DNA of 64,000 nt from Bacteroidota bacterium (GTDB taxonomy: Bacteria; Bacteroidota; Bacteroidia; Chitinophagales; Chitinophagaceae). The position numbers and the translations under genes were made by a program. Where the stretch lies: positions 235,867 to 299,866 of the forward strand of contig JAEWKK010000012.1 in NCBI GenBank assembly GCA_023386045.1, in the 5' to 3' direction. A model generated the notes under the pieces. The model was not told the origin of the DNA and made no database searches. It saw only the letters and a program-made list of their open reading frames with translations. Of this stretch, positions 16,283-24,982 are shown in pieces (position 1 is the stretch's first letter; each line of letters begins with the position of its first letter).

Positions 16283-17392
16283 TCATTGCAATTGTTGCAG
16301 AATGTAATCAATACCTTTTTGATGGAAGGAAGATGGGAACACTACTTCATGCTTCACCACATTAATCCTTTCCTGGAACAATGAAAGATTATTCCTGACA
16401 TCATCCAGGGCTGAATCCAGGCTGTCGATTGAAGAAGGTGAAAGGCAAATTCCCATCTCATGCCGCAAACTATTTTCTACTGGCAGAATTTTCAACAAGT
16501 TTGATTCTTGGTTCCTGATCTTTAAAGGCGTATCAATAAAAATCACCGGCCGGCTATTGACAAAGGCAAATTCGAATGCGATGCCTGAACGGTCGGTTAT
16601 CAAAAAAGCAGAAGAGACCAGGCTTGCCCAAAGAGATGGAGATGTATCCAGCCGGATGTTAGAATATTTCCGGGATGATGCCTGCAGTGCTTCAAAAGAT
16701 TTTTTATTTCTTTTGATGTATTCAGGATGAGGCCTGATTAACACCTGGTAGTCTGTTTCAGCCAGATGATTGATGATCTCATGAATGCAGGATTGAAAGA
16801 TCCCCTCTTCATACCAGCTCGGTGCAATTAATATCTGCTTTTCATGGAATGCAGCAGCAGATCTTCTTTCATGCAATTCTTCCAGTAAGGGATAACCAAA
16901 CGGTATCAGTTCTTTTTCGGGCAAACCATAGATCATTTCAGTTTCCCTGATCTCTGACTCCTGCTGTGGTCCTGTTAAAAAGATCGCATCAAAAGCATCA
17001 AAGGAGTGGGCAGGATATTGTTGATGGGTACTGACAAGCGCATGAAAAACGTAAATGTATTTTTTTACTGAAGCCGATCTTTTGTAAATGTATTGATCCA
17101 GCCCTGGCATGGTCATGATGACAACATCAGCCTTCAATTTGCCAAGAGCAAAGGCCAGGGTGCTTTTACTGTAAATGATACTGGTCAGTTCATCCTGCTT
17201 TTCAAAAACAGGATCATTTTTGTCTGAAGTGATGTAGGCGATTTTCACTCCCTTAGACCTGAGCTCATCAAAAATGAATTGATAGTACTGGAAATAATAG
17301 GCGCTTTCGGCATAAAAAATTACCTGGTAGCTGGTGCTGATCAACTTCTGTATTTCCCTATTTTCTTTGAAGAAACTGAACATTTCAAACAA
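16283..17392 (-). CDS. CDP-glycerol glycerophosphotransferase-like transferase, phosphonate operon
   Basis: 369 aa. The GT-B-like C-terminal half has VLIRPHPEYIKRN and then SAFLITDRSGIAFEFAFVNSRPVIFID, the conserved nucleotide-alcohol-binding block of the TagB/TagF family (PF04464). These enzymes move a phosphoglycerol-type group from a CDP-alcohol onto a polymer or lipid. Here it is the last gene behind a fused cytidylyltransferase/PEP mutase, so its donor is probably a CMP-activated phosphonate such as CMP-2-hydroxyethylphosphonate (inference). It overlaps the dehydrogenase gene by 8 bp. There is no N-terminal membrane anchor; it would be peripheral on the inner membrane. Confidence 0.85.
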   Translation of the reverse strand: MFEMFSFFKENREIQKLISTSYQVIFYAESAYYFQYYQFIFDELRSKGVKIAYITSDKNDPVFEKQDELTSIIYSKSTLAFALGKLKADVVIMTMPGLDQYIYKRSASVKKYIYVFHALVSTHQQYPAHSFDAFDAIFLTGPQQESEIRETEMIYGLPEKELIPFGYPLLEELHERRSAAAFHEKQILIAPSWYEEGIFQSCIHEIINHLAETDYQVLIRPHPEYIKRNKKSFEALQASSRKYSNIRLDTSPSLWASLVSSAFLITDRSGIAFEFAFVNSRPVIFIDTPLKIRNQESNLLKILPVENSLRHEMGICLSPSSIDSLDSALDDVRNNLSLFQERINVVKHEVVFPSSFHQKGIDYILQQLQ

Positions 17393-18410
17393 GGTACTGA
17401 ATGATCAGCTTTTTTAATTCTACAGAATCAAATGGAACTGGATTGTTGCCAAACCTTTCAGCATTCACTGATTGCAAGAGGGCATCAATATTTACTTCAA
17501 TCCCCAGTTCCCTGAAATTTGTGGCAAGACCGCAATCTTTCATGCTTTGATTCAGAAAATCAAAAGCTGCAGAAGCATCTGCTACATTCATCAGTTTATG
17601 GATTGAAGAAAGGTCTGTTTGCTGATTGTAATGAAAAAAGAGTGGAAGGAATAAGGCCACGGCCTGACCGTGTGGGATATCATGTCTTGAAGTAAGATAA
17701 TAAGACAGGGCATGACAACCGGTGGTCCGGGTAATTGAAATGGCCCTGCCTGCAAGATAGGATGCCCATAACTGGTTCTTATCCTTTAGGGCATCGGGTT
17801 CATTTACAAAAGAAACCTGTTGAGGCAACATGATACGCAAAGCCTGTGAAGCATAGGTCTTTGAAATTGGATCGGCGTTTTTATTCCACAGTGATTCGAT
17901 CGCCTGCGCAAGGGCATCAATACCTGAAATGGCTCTTTGTTTTTTTGAAAGCAACCCAAGATGACAGGTTTCGAGTAAAACAAAATCAGGCAAGAGTGTA
18001 GGATCCTGAATAGAAAATTTTTCTCCTTTCTTATATACAACTGCAAAAGGAGTTGCTTCACTCCCGGAGCCTGCAGTAGTAGGAACAGCTATAAAATATG
18101 GTCTTTGCCATTGAGACCAGTGGATAATTAACTTGGCTGCGTCCATGATCCTTCCGCCTCCTATGGCCACAACAGTGGCTGGTGTTATTTTAATAGTTGA
18201 AAGCAGGTTTTGAATCACATCCTGATCAGGCAAACCGGGAGGAATACGAATGATGCTGATGGATTTTTTCGCAATATCGTCAAGGTTGATAAGATCGTGA
18301 TGTCCTATTACAAAAAGAACAGGACCATCAAACCGTTCGAGAACTTTTGGCAGCAGGCTTTCTTTCCTGTCATTGATCAGCAGTTCCTGGCTCATAGGAA
18401 TTAATTGCAT
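17385..18410 (-). CDS. Phosphonoacetaldehyde reductase (2-hydroxyethylphosphonate dehydrogenase), Fe-ADH family
   Basis: 341 aa. The iron-containing ADH fold shows NAD-binding AIGGGRIMDAAK (82-93) and AVPTTAGSGSEATPF (108-122). Metal-site positions are D165, Q169, H233 and H247; the second, His in most Fe-ADHs, is Gln here (GIDALAQAIES). As the third gene of a PEP mutase - decarboxylase unit it should reduce phosphonoacetaldehyde to 2-hydroxyethylphosphonate. An aminotransferase (for aminoethylphosphonate) is not present in the cluster. The start at 18410 overlaps the decarboxylase by 41 bp; the alternative ATG at 18395 shortens this to 26 bp. Confidence 0.87.
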   Translation of the reverse strand: MQLIPMSQELLINDRKESLLPKVLERFDGPVLFVIGHHDLINLDDIAKKSISIIRIPPGLPDQDVIQNLLSTIKITPATVVAIGGGRIMDAAKLIIHWSQWQRPYFIAVPTTAGSGSEATPFAVVYKKGEKFSIQDPTLLPDFVLLETCHLGLLSKKQRAISGIDALAQAIESLWNKNADPISKTYASQALRIMLPQQVSFVNEPDALKDKNQLWASYLAGRAISITRTTGCHALSYYLTSRHDIPHGQAVALFLPLFFHYNQQTDLSSIHKLMNVADASAAFDFLNQSMKDCGLATNFRELGIEVNIDALLQSVNAERFGNNPVPFDSVELKKLIIQYLV

Positions 18411-19497
18411 TCATAAATTTCATTTTGGCCTCGGAAAAACTTTCTGACGGCCTCGAAAGCTGCAAAGGCATTTCTGTATTGATGCGTATTTCCGTAAAAG
18501 ATTTAGCGCCATCCATCAATTTCCATTTATCCAATTCTTTTTGCGATTTGATGGTATTGATTTGTTCAAAGCCACAACCTTTTGCGATTGTACAGAAATC
18601 AACATCAAAGCCAACAGTTTTTTGTCCACCAACAGACTGGTGTGCACCATTATTTAAAACCACATAGTGAAAATTTTTCAGCGGCATTGACCCGATAGTC
18701 GCCAGTGAACCCATATGCATGAGCAGTGATCCATCACCATCAAGGAGCACAATTTTATCTCCTGAAAAGCGGGCCAATGATGCGGCAATGGAAGAAGCAT
18801 GTCCCATAGCGCCTACATTCATAAAAAATTTACTGATGCGGTTCTCATTGGAAAGATTGATATCATAAAACAAACGACCGATCTTTCCTGTCGTTGCCAC
18901 CACCACAAAGGAATCATCGAGCAATTGGTATAGATGATTCAAGACATATTCTGCCGATAATTCATACTCATTCAGTGCGGGCATATCACTCGACAGGAAA
19001 AAACCTTCTTCTATTAACAGTGCAACCGGCTGATTTGAACCGCTTGCCAGTTCCATGGCTTTTTTCAGCTGGTCTTTCCAGGCAAGTTGTTGTTTGGAAG
19101 AAAAAATAAAATAGGGAACCTGTATCAAATCAAGTAATCCGGGTGTGATGGCGCCCATCAGTTTATGCTGTGGTTCATCTTTGATTCCAGGCTCACCTCT
19201 CCAGCCGATCATCAGCAGCATGGGAATACCATAAACACTGGAACTTGTTAGTGAAGTCAATGGATTGACAATATTTCCTAATCCCGAATTTTGGAGATAA
19301 ACCAGTCCTATTTTTCCTGTTGCCAGATGATATCCTGTAGCCATGGCCACCGCAGCACCTTCATTGGCAGTGACGATATGATTGGGTTCTTTTTCAAGCG
19401 TCAACAGAAATCGTTTCATCAAAGAATCAGGAACACCGGTAAAAAAGCCGGTACCATGATCTTTAAGACATTGCAAAAATTCTCCTGCTTCTATCAT
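18370..19497 (-). CDS. aepY: Phosphonopyruvate decarboxylase
   Basis: 375 aa. ThDP-dependent enzyme: the N-terminal Pyr domain has TGVPDSLMKRFL (20-31), ANEGAAVAMATGYHLATGK (44-62) with the catalytic Glu, and YLQNSGLGNIVNPLTSL (67-83). The C-terminal PP domain has the GDG...NN cofactor motif (254-256 ... 282-283). It converts phosphonopyruvate to phosphonoacetaldehyde and CO2, pulling the unfavourable PEP mutase equilibrium forward. It overlaps the mutase gene by 4 bp (ATGA). The length fits the family (about 375-400 aa). Confidence 0.94.
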   Translation of the reverse strand: MIEAGEFLQCLKDHGTGFFTGVPDSLMKRFLLTLEKEPNHIVTANEGAAVAMATGYHLATGKIGLVYLQNSGLGNIVNPLTSLTSSSVYGIPMLLMIGWRGEPGIKDEPQHKLMGAITPGLLDLIQVPYFIFSSKQQLAWKDQLKKAMELASGSNQPVALLIEEGFFLSSDMPALNEYELSAEYVLNHLYQLLDDSFVVVATTGKIGRLFYDINLSNENRISKFFMNVGAMGHASSIAASLARFSGDKIVLLDGDGSLLMHMGSLATIGSMPLKNFHYVVLNNGAHQSVGGQKTVGFDVDFCTIAKGCGFEQINTIKSQKELDKWKLMDGAKSFTEIRINTEMPLQLSRPSESFSEAKMKFMNAINSYEPGTADQ

Positions 19498-20792
19498 GAG
19501 ATCAGTTTCAAAAGATCTTTCAATGGCATGAGGTTCGCCTCTGCTTCTTTCGCTCTCTGGTGTTGTAGGATACTGGATGCTGTTTGCTGCATGGCTGGAT
19601 AAGCACTTCTCAAAAGATGATTCGCGTAGATCACGAGGTTAAATCCTGCTTCCCTGAATTCAGGCAGGCTGATACCAGGATAAGTGGTAGGAACGGCAAC
19701 CAATGGTTTTCGATCAGGCCATTGATTGTAAGCTCTTGCAAATTCAAGTATCTCCTTGCCATCATTTTGTTTGCTGTGGATCATAATGCCGGAAGCACCA
19801 GCTTTGATATAAGCCCGGGCTCTTTCCAGAGCATCATCCATTCCTTTTCCAAGAATCAGGCTTTCTATCCTGGCAATGATCATGAATTCACTGGTTAGCC
19901 TGGCCCTGTTGCCAGCCCTGATCTTCTCACAGAAGTCCTCGATATATTCTTGTTGGTGAATGGCTTCATTATCAAAGAGAGAATTTCTTTTCTGCCCCGA
20001 CTTGTCCTCAATGATCACGGCACAAACGCCAAGTCTTTCGAGTGAGCGGACCATGAAAGGAAACTGGTCGATCCTGCCACCCGTATCACCATCAAAAATG
20101 ATTGGCTTGGTAGTGATCTCGATAATATCATTTACGGTTGCCAGTCTTGAAGTGAGATCAACTGCTTCTATATCAGGTTTTCCCTTGGCTGTAGAATCAG
20201 TGAGGCTGCTGATCCAGATGGCATCAAATTCCCTGGGACCTTCCTCGCCCTGGTAACTGGAATGCTCCACTACCAATCCACTAAGACCATTATGCGCTTC
20301 CAGGGCAGTAAGCGTAGGTTTTATGTGCATGAGGCGACCAAATCTTTTTAACCTGTTCGCCGGCGTTATGCCAATTTCTTTGATGGATTGTTGTAATGAG
20401 GAAGAGCTGATATCTTTTGTATAAGGAACTTCAATGAGTTCGCCACCCCATTCTGATAGAACCTCGATCACTCTTTGCCTTGTCTTTTGCTGCACACCTG
20501 TTTGCCAGTCATCACCATGAACAACAAAATCAGGGTGGTATTGTCGCAGGTTTTCTTCATAGTCCAGCGTATGCTGGGCCACCACCCTGTCCACACCCTT
20601 AATGCTTTCCACAATTTGTTTTCTCTGATCAAATTCCAGGTAAGGAACACGTTTGTAAGATGCAATGGCCTGGTCGGTAAGCAGTCCGACGATCACGCTC
20701 CCCAACTCAGCTCCTTTGCGAATGATATTGAGGTGACCAGGATGTACCAGGTCGGCACTCATGCCTATGTAAACGATTTTTTCTTCGCTCAT
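19494..20792 (-). CDS. aepX: Fused cytidylyltransferase - phosphoenolpyruvate mutase
   Basis: 432 aa. Residues 1-140 are a nucleotidyltransferase of the CTP:glycerol-3-phosphate type with HxGH (17-20) and an ISSSSLQ motif (128-134). Residues about 155-432 are PEP mutase with FDGDTGGR (233-240) and the diagnostic EDKxxxKxNS motif as EDKSGQKRNS (262-271), which separates mutases from isocitrate lyase relatives. The mutase rearranges PEP to phosphonopyruvate. The fused domain likely activates the final phosphonate as a CMP ester for transfer. It is the first gene of the four-gene operon; the 85-bp gap to the divergent sulfatase-like gene holds the promoters. Confidence 0.95.
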   Translation of the reverse strand: MSEEKIVYIGMSADLVHPGHLNIIRKGAELGSVIVGLLTDQAIASYKRVPYLEFDQRKQIVESIKGVDRVVAQHTLDYEENLRQYHPDFVVHGDDWQTGVQQKTRQRVIEVLSEWGGELIEVPYTKDISSSSLQQSIKEIGITPANRLKRFGRLMHIKPTLTALEAHNGLSGLVVEHSSYQGEEGPREFDAIWISSLTDSTAKGKPDIEAVDLTSRLATVNDIIEITTKPIIFDGDTGGRIDQFPFMVRSLERLGVCAVIIEDKSGQKRNSLFDNEAIHQQEYIEDFCEKIRAGNRARLTSEFMIIARIESLILGKGMDDALERARAYIKAGASGIMIHSKQNDGKEILEFARAYNQWPDRKPLVAVPTTYPGISLPEFREAGFNLVIYANHLLRSAYPAMQQTASSILQHQRAKEAEANLMPLKDLLKLIS

Positions 20793-20877
20793 GAAATTGG
20801 TGACTAAAAATCAGCGACAAGATAAGACAAGCCCTTAAGATTTTATCTTTATGTTTATCGCTGAATTAAAGGCATAG

Positions 20878-22326
20878 ATGATAAACATTAAGCCCAGGCA
20901 ATTGTCGCGGTACTCTTTTCTTGTCCTATTCCCGGTATTTTTTGTGCTCCACAGTGTCAATGAATACAATATTGATCCTCTGCATAACGGTGTATTCCAG
21001 CTCATGCTGGTATATACCATTGCCATGGTGAGTCTTTGCTTCCTGGCATGGCTGGTTTTCCGAAACCTTACCAAAGCCGCCATCTTCTCATTCACACTAA
21101 TGGCCTTCAATTTTTTCTTTGGGCTGCTGCAGGATTTTCTGAAAAAGAACCTGGCAGGAACGATCATGGTGAAGTATAGTTTCATCCTAACCTTATTTCT
21201 ACTGGTGTTTGTGGTTTTGTTCATCTACCTGAGAAGATCAAAAAACAATTTTGAGAAGTTATGCTCCTATCTTAATTACCTTTTTATACTGCTGCTGTTT
21301 ATTGACCTGGTTCAGATCGGATTAAAGGAAAATAAGACCATTCCTACGCAGCAGATTAGTTCCTGTAAAGACTGCGCAAAGCCAGATATCTATTTGATCA
21401 TAGCAGATGAATATGCCGGCGCGCAGCAATTAAGAGATCAATTTGGTTTTGATAATTCTTCATATGAGAAGGCCTTGCAAGAAAGAGGTTTTCATGTGCT
21501 TCAAAACACCAGGGCCAATTATAATTTCACCATGCACTCCATGGCCTCCATGCTGAACCTGGATTACCTGCATGGACTCAATGGTAAATACTTCAGGCAC
21601 GATGAAGTTTTTATTTGCAGGAGGATGATAGAAAAAAATGTCTTCACTTCTTACCTGGAAAAGGAAGGATATAAAATTTATAATTATTCTTTTTTCGATC
21701 TTGAAGACCATCCAAAGATCATCCAGCATTATTATTTTACTTCCGTTGACACCTATATCAACAGGCAAACTTTACTTGGAAGAATGAATTATGACCTGGG
21801 ATTTCATCTTGCTTCAAAGGAAAAGAAGGAAAGCATCAGGATGAATGATGATCATAACAATAAACTGGTCATGCAGTCGACCATGGAAGCTGCTACAGAA
21901 AAAAGCCAGGCGCCAAAATTTGTTTATACTCATTTCACCATGCCGCATCATCCTTATTATTACGACAGGAATGAAAAGCCTCTGGCCTTCGAAGGGCTTT
22001 CAGGTGAGGCGCTTAAGAAAGCTTATACGGAGTACCTGCAATATGCCAATGGGAAATTCCTGCAATTAATAGATACGATTCAATCAAAATCTGCTACTCC
22101 GCCTGTGATCATTTTCATGAGTGATCATGGGTTCAGGCAATTCAAAGGTCCTGAGGCGAAAAAATATTATTTTATGAACATTAACGCCATCTCCCTGCCC
22201 GGAAAAAATTATTCCCGGTTTTATGATGGCATGACTAACGTGAATATGATTCGGGCTTTATCAAATGAAATATTCCGGCAACAGTTTCCCATGCTGAAAG
22301 ACGAAACCATTTTTCTTGAAGAATAA
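20878..22326 (+). CDS. Membrane-anchored sulfatase-fold (alkaline phosphatase superfamily) enzyme
   Basis: 482 aa. Five hydrophobic helices lie in the first ~150 residues. The periplasmic domain starts CAKPDIYLIIADEYAG (metal-binding Asp) and has ANYNFTMHSMASML (candidate Thr/Ser nucleophile), FTMPHHPYYYD (His ligands) and FMSDHGFRQF (Asp-His ligands). The layout is that of LTA-synthase/EptA-like phospho-alcohol transferases or sulfatases. Next to a phosphonate operon it could transfer, or remove, a phosphonate or phospho-group on the outer-leaflet glycan (inference). It reads divergently from the mutase gene; TATCTTTA at 20844-20851 is a possible -7 element. Confidence 0.8.
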   Translation: MINIKPRQLSRYSFLVLFPVFFVLHSVNEYNIDPLHNGVFQLMLVYTIAMVSLCFLAWLVFRNLTKAAIFSFTLMAFNFFFGLLQDFLKKNLAGTIMVKYSFILTLFLLVFVVLFIYLRRSKNNFEKLCSYLNYLFILLLFIDLVQIGLKENKTIPTQQISSCKDCAKPDIYLIIADEYAGAQQLRDQFGFDNSSYEKALQERGFHVLQNTRANYNFTMHSMASMLNLDYLHGLNGKYFRHDEVFICRRMIEKNVFTSYLEKEGYKIYNYSFFDLEDHPKIIQHYYFTSVDTYINRQTLLGRMNYDLGFHLASKEKKESIRMNDDHNNKLVMQSTMEAATEKSQAPKFVYTHFTMPHHPYYYDRNEKPLAFEGLSGEALKKAYTEYLQYANGKFLQLIDTIQSKSATPPVIIFMSDHGFRQFKGPEAKKYYFMNINAISLPGKNYSRFYDGMTNVNMIRALSNEIFRQQFPMLKDETIFLEE

Positions 22327-22342
22327 GAATTAATACGGAGTG

Positions 22343-23968
22343 ATGAACAAAACAGGTTTACAGGCTATTGCAAAAGAACTATTATCCCGAAGAGGGATAA
22401 CTGTGGCGATTGTTTTGCTCAGTATACTTGGAAGGATCATTCAGCTGGTTTTCTTTTATAACATCCGGGTGGATGCTTCTTACCAGGTGCTGGCAACGGA
22501 GCATTTTGTAAATGGACATGGCATCAGCTTCGCGGAAGTGCCGGCCTCCAACCTGGCCATTACAAATTACCAGCCTTTAGTCAACTGGCCTCCGGGTTAT
22601 TCTTTATTACTGGCGCCTTTTTATTTATTGGCAGGAAAAAACTATATCCTGGCAGGAATTGTACTGGATATTCTTGCGGCCATTCTTTTGATACTGGTAT
22701 CAAGAATGTTGTTAAAAAGACTGGATGTACCCCTGCATTTGCGAAATATTTTTACCCTGCTCAGCAGCTTTTTCATTTACAGTTTTTATTTAATTGCTTC
22801 TTCAGATGCCATAGCAATTGCGTTTTTTATCACGGCCATATATTTTTTTGTGTTGCTGGCGGATAAAGATCGAAATCGATTCAGGAACATCCTGTGCTTT
22901 ACTATTGGCCTGTTGATCTGCGCCTGGATTAAATACTTGTTCATACCTGTTGTATTTATTCTTCCAGCTTTGCTTTTTATCAAAGGAAAACAGGAAAGGA
23001 ATCCTTACCTGAAGAAAAACGGCATCATCTCATTTTCTATTTTACTCTTAGGTGTCGCAGCTCTTTTGATCTACCAGAAAATGTCCACGGGCACAGCCGC
23101 TTATATTAGCCAGCCTGAAAGAGGGTTTTTCCTCAAGCATCTTTTAGATTTTTATCCTTTTATTCCCGCAGCATTCATGCGGCCAGACAGTTGGGAAATG
23201 ACAGGTCTTCAACCTGCTCATGTAATGATGGCGTACAGGATGATTCATCTACTTGTCTTGCTGGTTTTAATCACCTGGCTGACAAAACTTGCGATAAAGT
23301 CAGAGTTCAAAATAAAAGATGGGAAGAAGGCTTTTCTTTATGGCAATGCGCTTATTTCATTGGGTATTATATTCTTACTGGCTTATTTGTCACTGATGGT
23401 GGCCAAGGAAGAGATCTGGCCAGGAGTCTTCTGGACCTATTTTGAAGAAACCCGGTATTATGGGCTTGTTTATTTCTTTATCCATCTTTCCATTTTCATT
23501 TACCATGGCTTTTGGCGAAGTAATAAATTTCCGAAGCTGGTTTTTGTTTTTATGATGCTAATGCTTTCAGCTGAAGCTTTAAGAGGAATGGTACTGACTT
23601 CAAAAAGAATTGTACTTTTTGGACGCGAAACTTATTCCTGGCAGGATGAGACCAGGTTCCAGGTTTATGCAGACAGTGTTATTAAAAAAGCAAAGCAAAG
23701 TTCTGGTGTGAATCGTGTGGTGGTGAGCGGCTCTTCTTATTATATGAATCACCGCGTGAGTCTTTACAGTCACGTTCCAATTTTGTATGATCTTGGGAAG
23801 CTGAATCATATGGATAGTCTCCATTCAACCGAACCAACCTTGCTTACGGTGATCCTTCACAAAGACCAGCTCTCAAAATTTCCAGGGTTTCTTTCTTCAG
23901 CAGGAAAAGAAGTTGCAGGGCAGTACAATGGTTTTTACTTTTACACGGTTTATGTTCAACCACAATGA
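22343..23968 (+). CDS. GT39/ArnT-like polyprenol-phosphate-sugar transferase, integral membrane
   Basis: 541 aa from ATG 22343 (a GTG lies one codon earlier). About 10-11 hydrophobic segments. The first periplasmic loop holds the conserved acidic region (NIRVDASYQVLATEHFVNG) followed by VNWPPGYSLLLAPF, the layout of PMT/ArnT-type enzymes that use a polyprenyl-phosphate sugar on the periplasmic side. The C-terminal ~130 residues form a soluble periplasmic domain. The polyprenol-phosphate GT2 and DUF2304 genes directly downstream would supply its donor. GGAG at 22337-22340 could be the ribosome site. Confidence 0.78.
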   Translation: MNKTGLQAIAKELLSRRGITVAIVLLSILGRIIQLVFFYNIRVDASYQVLATEHFVNGHGISFAEVPASNLAITNYQPLVNWPPGYSLLLAPFYLLAGKNYILAGIVLDILAAILLILVSRMLLKRLDVPLHLRNIFTLLSSFFIYSFYLIASSDAIAIAFFITAIYFFVLLADKDRNRFRNILCFTIGLLICAWIKYLFIPVVFILPALLFIKGKQERNPYLKKNGIISFSILLLGVAALLIYQKMSTGTAAYISQPERGFFLKHLLDFYPFIPAAFMRPDSWEMTGLQPAHVMMAYRMIHLLVLLVLITWLTKLAIKSEFKIKDGKKAFLYGNALISLGIIFLLAYLSLMVAKEEIWPGVFWTYFEETRYYGLVYFFIHLSIFIYHGFWRSNKFPKLVFVFMMLMLSAEALRGMVLTSKRIVLFGRETYSWQDETRFQVYADSVIKKAKQSSGVNRVVVSGSSYYMNHRVSLYSHVPILYDLGKLNHMDSLHSTEPTLLTVILHKDQLSKFPGFLSSAGKEVAGQYNGFYFYTVYVQPQ

Positions 23969-24647
23969 TTCGAAAGAGGTTTACGTTATTATTCCTGCTT
24001 ATAACGAGCATAAAAGCATCGGAAAAATTGTGGATGAATTATCAACAAAGGGTTATTCAGTGATCGTTGTGGACGACGCCTCATCCCCTTCTCTTCAGCC
24101 ATTATTGCAAAACAAAAAACTTTTATACGCCAGGCATAAAGTAAACCTGGGACAGGGAGCTGCACTTCAAACAGGAATTAACCTTGCCTTAAAACGTGGA
24201 GCTAAAATCATTGTCAGCTTTGATGCTGATGGGCAGCATGAGATACAGGATATTGAACGCCTTATTCAACACCTGGGAAAAAACAGGCTGGATATTGTTT
24301 TGGGATCGAGGTTTATGGAACAACAACCAAAACACATGAGCCATTCCAGGAAACTTGTTTTAAAGCTGGCGAGGTTCGTTAATTTCATCTTTACAGGTGT
24401 TCTGTTAACCGATGCACATAATGGGTTGAGAGTAATGACCGCAGCTGCAGCAGGCAGGATCCGAATTTCAGAAAACAGGATGTCGCACGCTACCGAGATC
24501 TTATCATTAATTAAAAAAGAAAAACTTCATTACAGTGAGCAGCCTGTAACTGTTTACTATACCGACTATTCAAAAAGCAAGGGACAAAGCTCCTGGAACA
24601 GCTTTCGAATTCTTTTTGATCTACTTTTAAGCAAATTTTTCAAATGA
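23952..24647 (+). CDS. Polyprenol-phosphate glycosyltransferase, DPM1-like GT2
   Basis: 231 aa from ATG 23952. The open frame extends to 23913, but that would overlap the previous gene by 56 bp and add no conserved residues. GT2 features: VYVIIPAYNEHKSIGKIV, VIVVDDASSP, NLGQGAALQTGINLAL, then SFDADGQHE with the DxD-like metal site, and GSRFM. This is the dolichyl/undecaprenyl-phosphate hexose synthase pattern. It would make a polyprenyl-P-sugar in the cytoplasm, used after flipping by the GT39-type transferase upstream. It overlaps the DUF2304 gene by 4 bp. Confidence 0.88.
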   Translation: MFNHNDSKEVYVIIPAYNEHKSIGKIVDELSTKGYSVIVVDDASSPSLQPLLQNKKLLYARHKVNLGQGAALQTGINLALKRGAKIIVSFDADGQHEIQDIERLIQHLGKNRLDIVLGSRFMEQQPKHMSHSRKLVLKLARFVNFIFTGVLLTDAHNGLRVMTAAAAGRIRISENRMSHATEILSLIKKEKLHYSEQPVTVYYTDYSKSKGQSSWNSFRILFDLLLSKFFK

Positions 24648-24982
24648 ATGGCATACAGGCAATCCTGATCGTTGGTGTCATCCTGATTTCATTTTACTAT
24701 GCGCTGAAATTGCGCAGTGCTTTCCTGGACCTGGCTATACTTACTGCCTGTTCGCTGGGCGCTATATTTTTTATTCTCTTCCCTTCCTATACCAATGTAC
24801 TCGCTCACAAACTGGGCGTTGGCCGCGGCGCAGATCTATTGTTTTATCTCTGCATCCTGTTGTTCCTATTTATCATACTTAAATTATTTGCCCGCATAAG
24901 GAGACTTGAAAAACAATTTACCGAACTGGTAAGACAGGAAGCAACCAGGGAAGCCAGGGTGCTCGATGAAAAAGAAAATTAA
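24644..24982 (+). CDS. DUF2304 small membrane protein
   Basis: 112 aa. Three hydrophobic helices (about 5-22, 28-48, 66-84) and a charged C-terminal coiled coil (about 86-112). DUF2304 proteins are almost always encoded directly after a DPM1-like GT2, as here (ATGA overlap), and are thought to help anchor it or to move the polyprenyl-phosphate sugar; no activity is proven from sequence. It ends 1 codon into the convergent porQ end (4-bp overlap), so no terminator fits between them. Confidence 0.85.
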   Translation: MNGIQAILIVGVILISFYYALKLRSAFLDLAILTACSLGAIFFILFPSYTNVLAHKLGVGRGADLLFYLCILLFLFIILKLFARIRRLEKQFTELVRQEATREARVLDEKEN

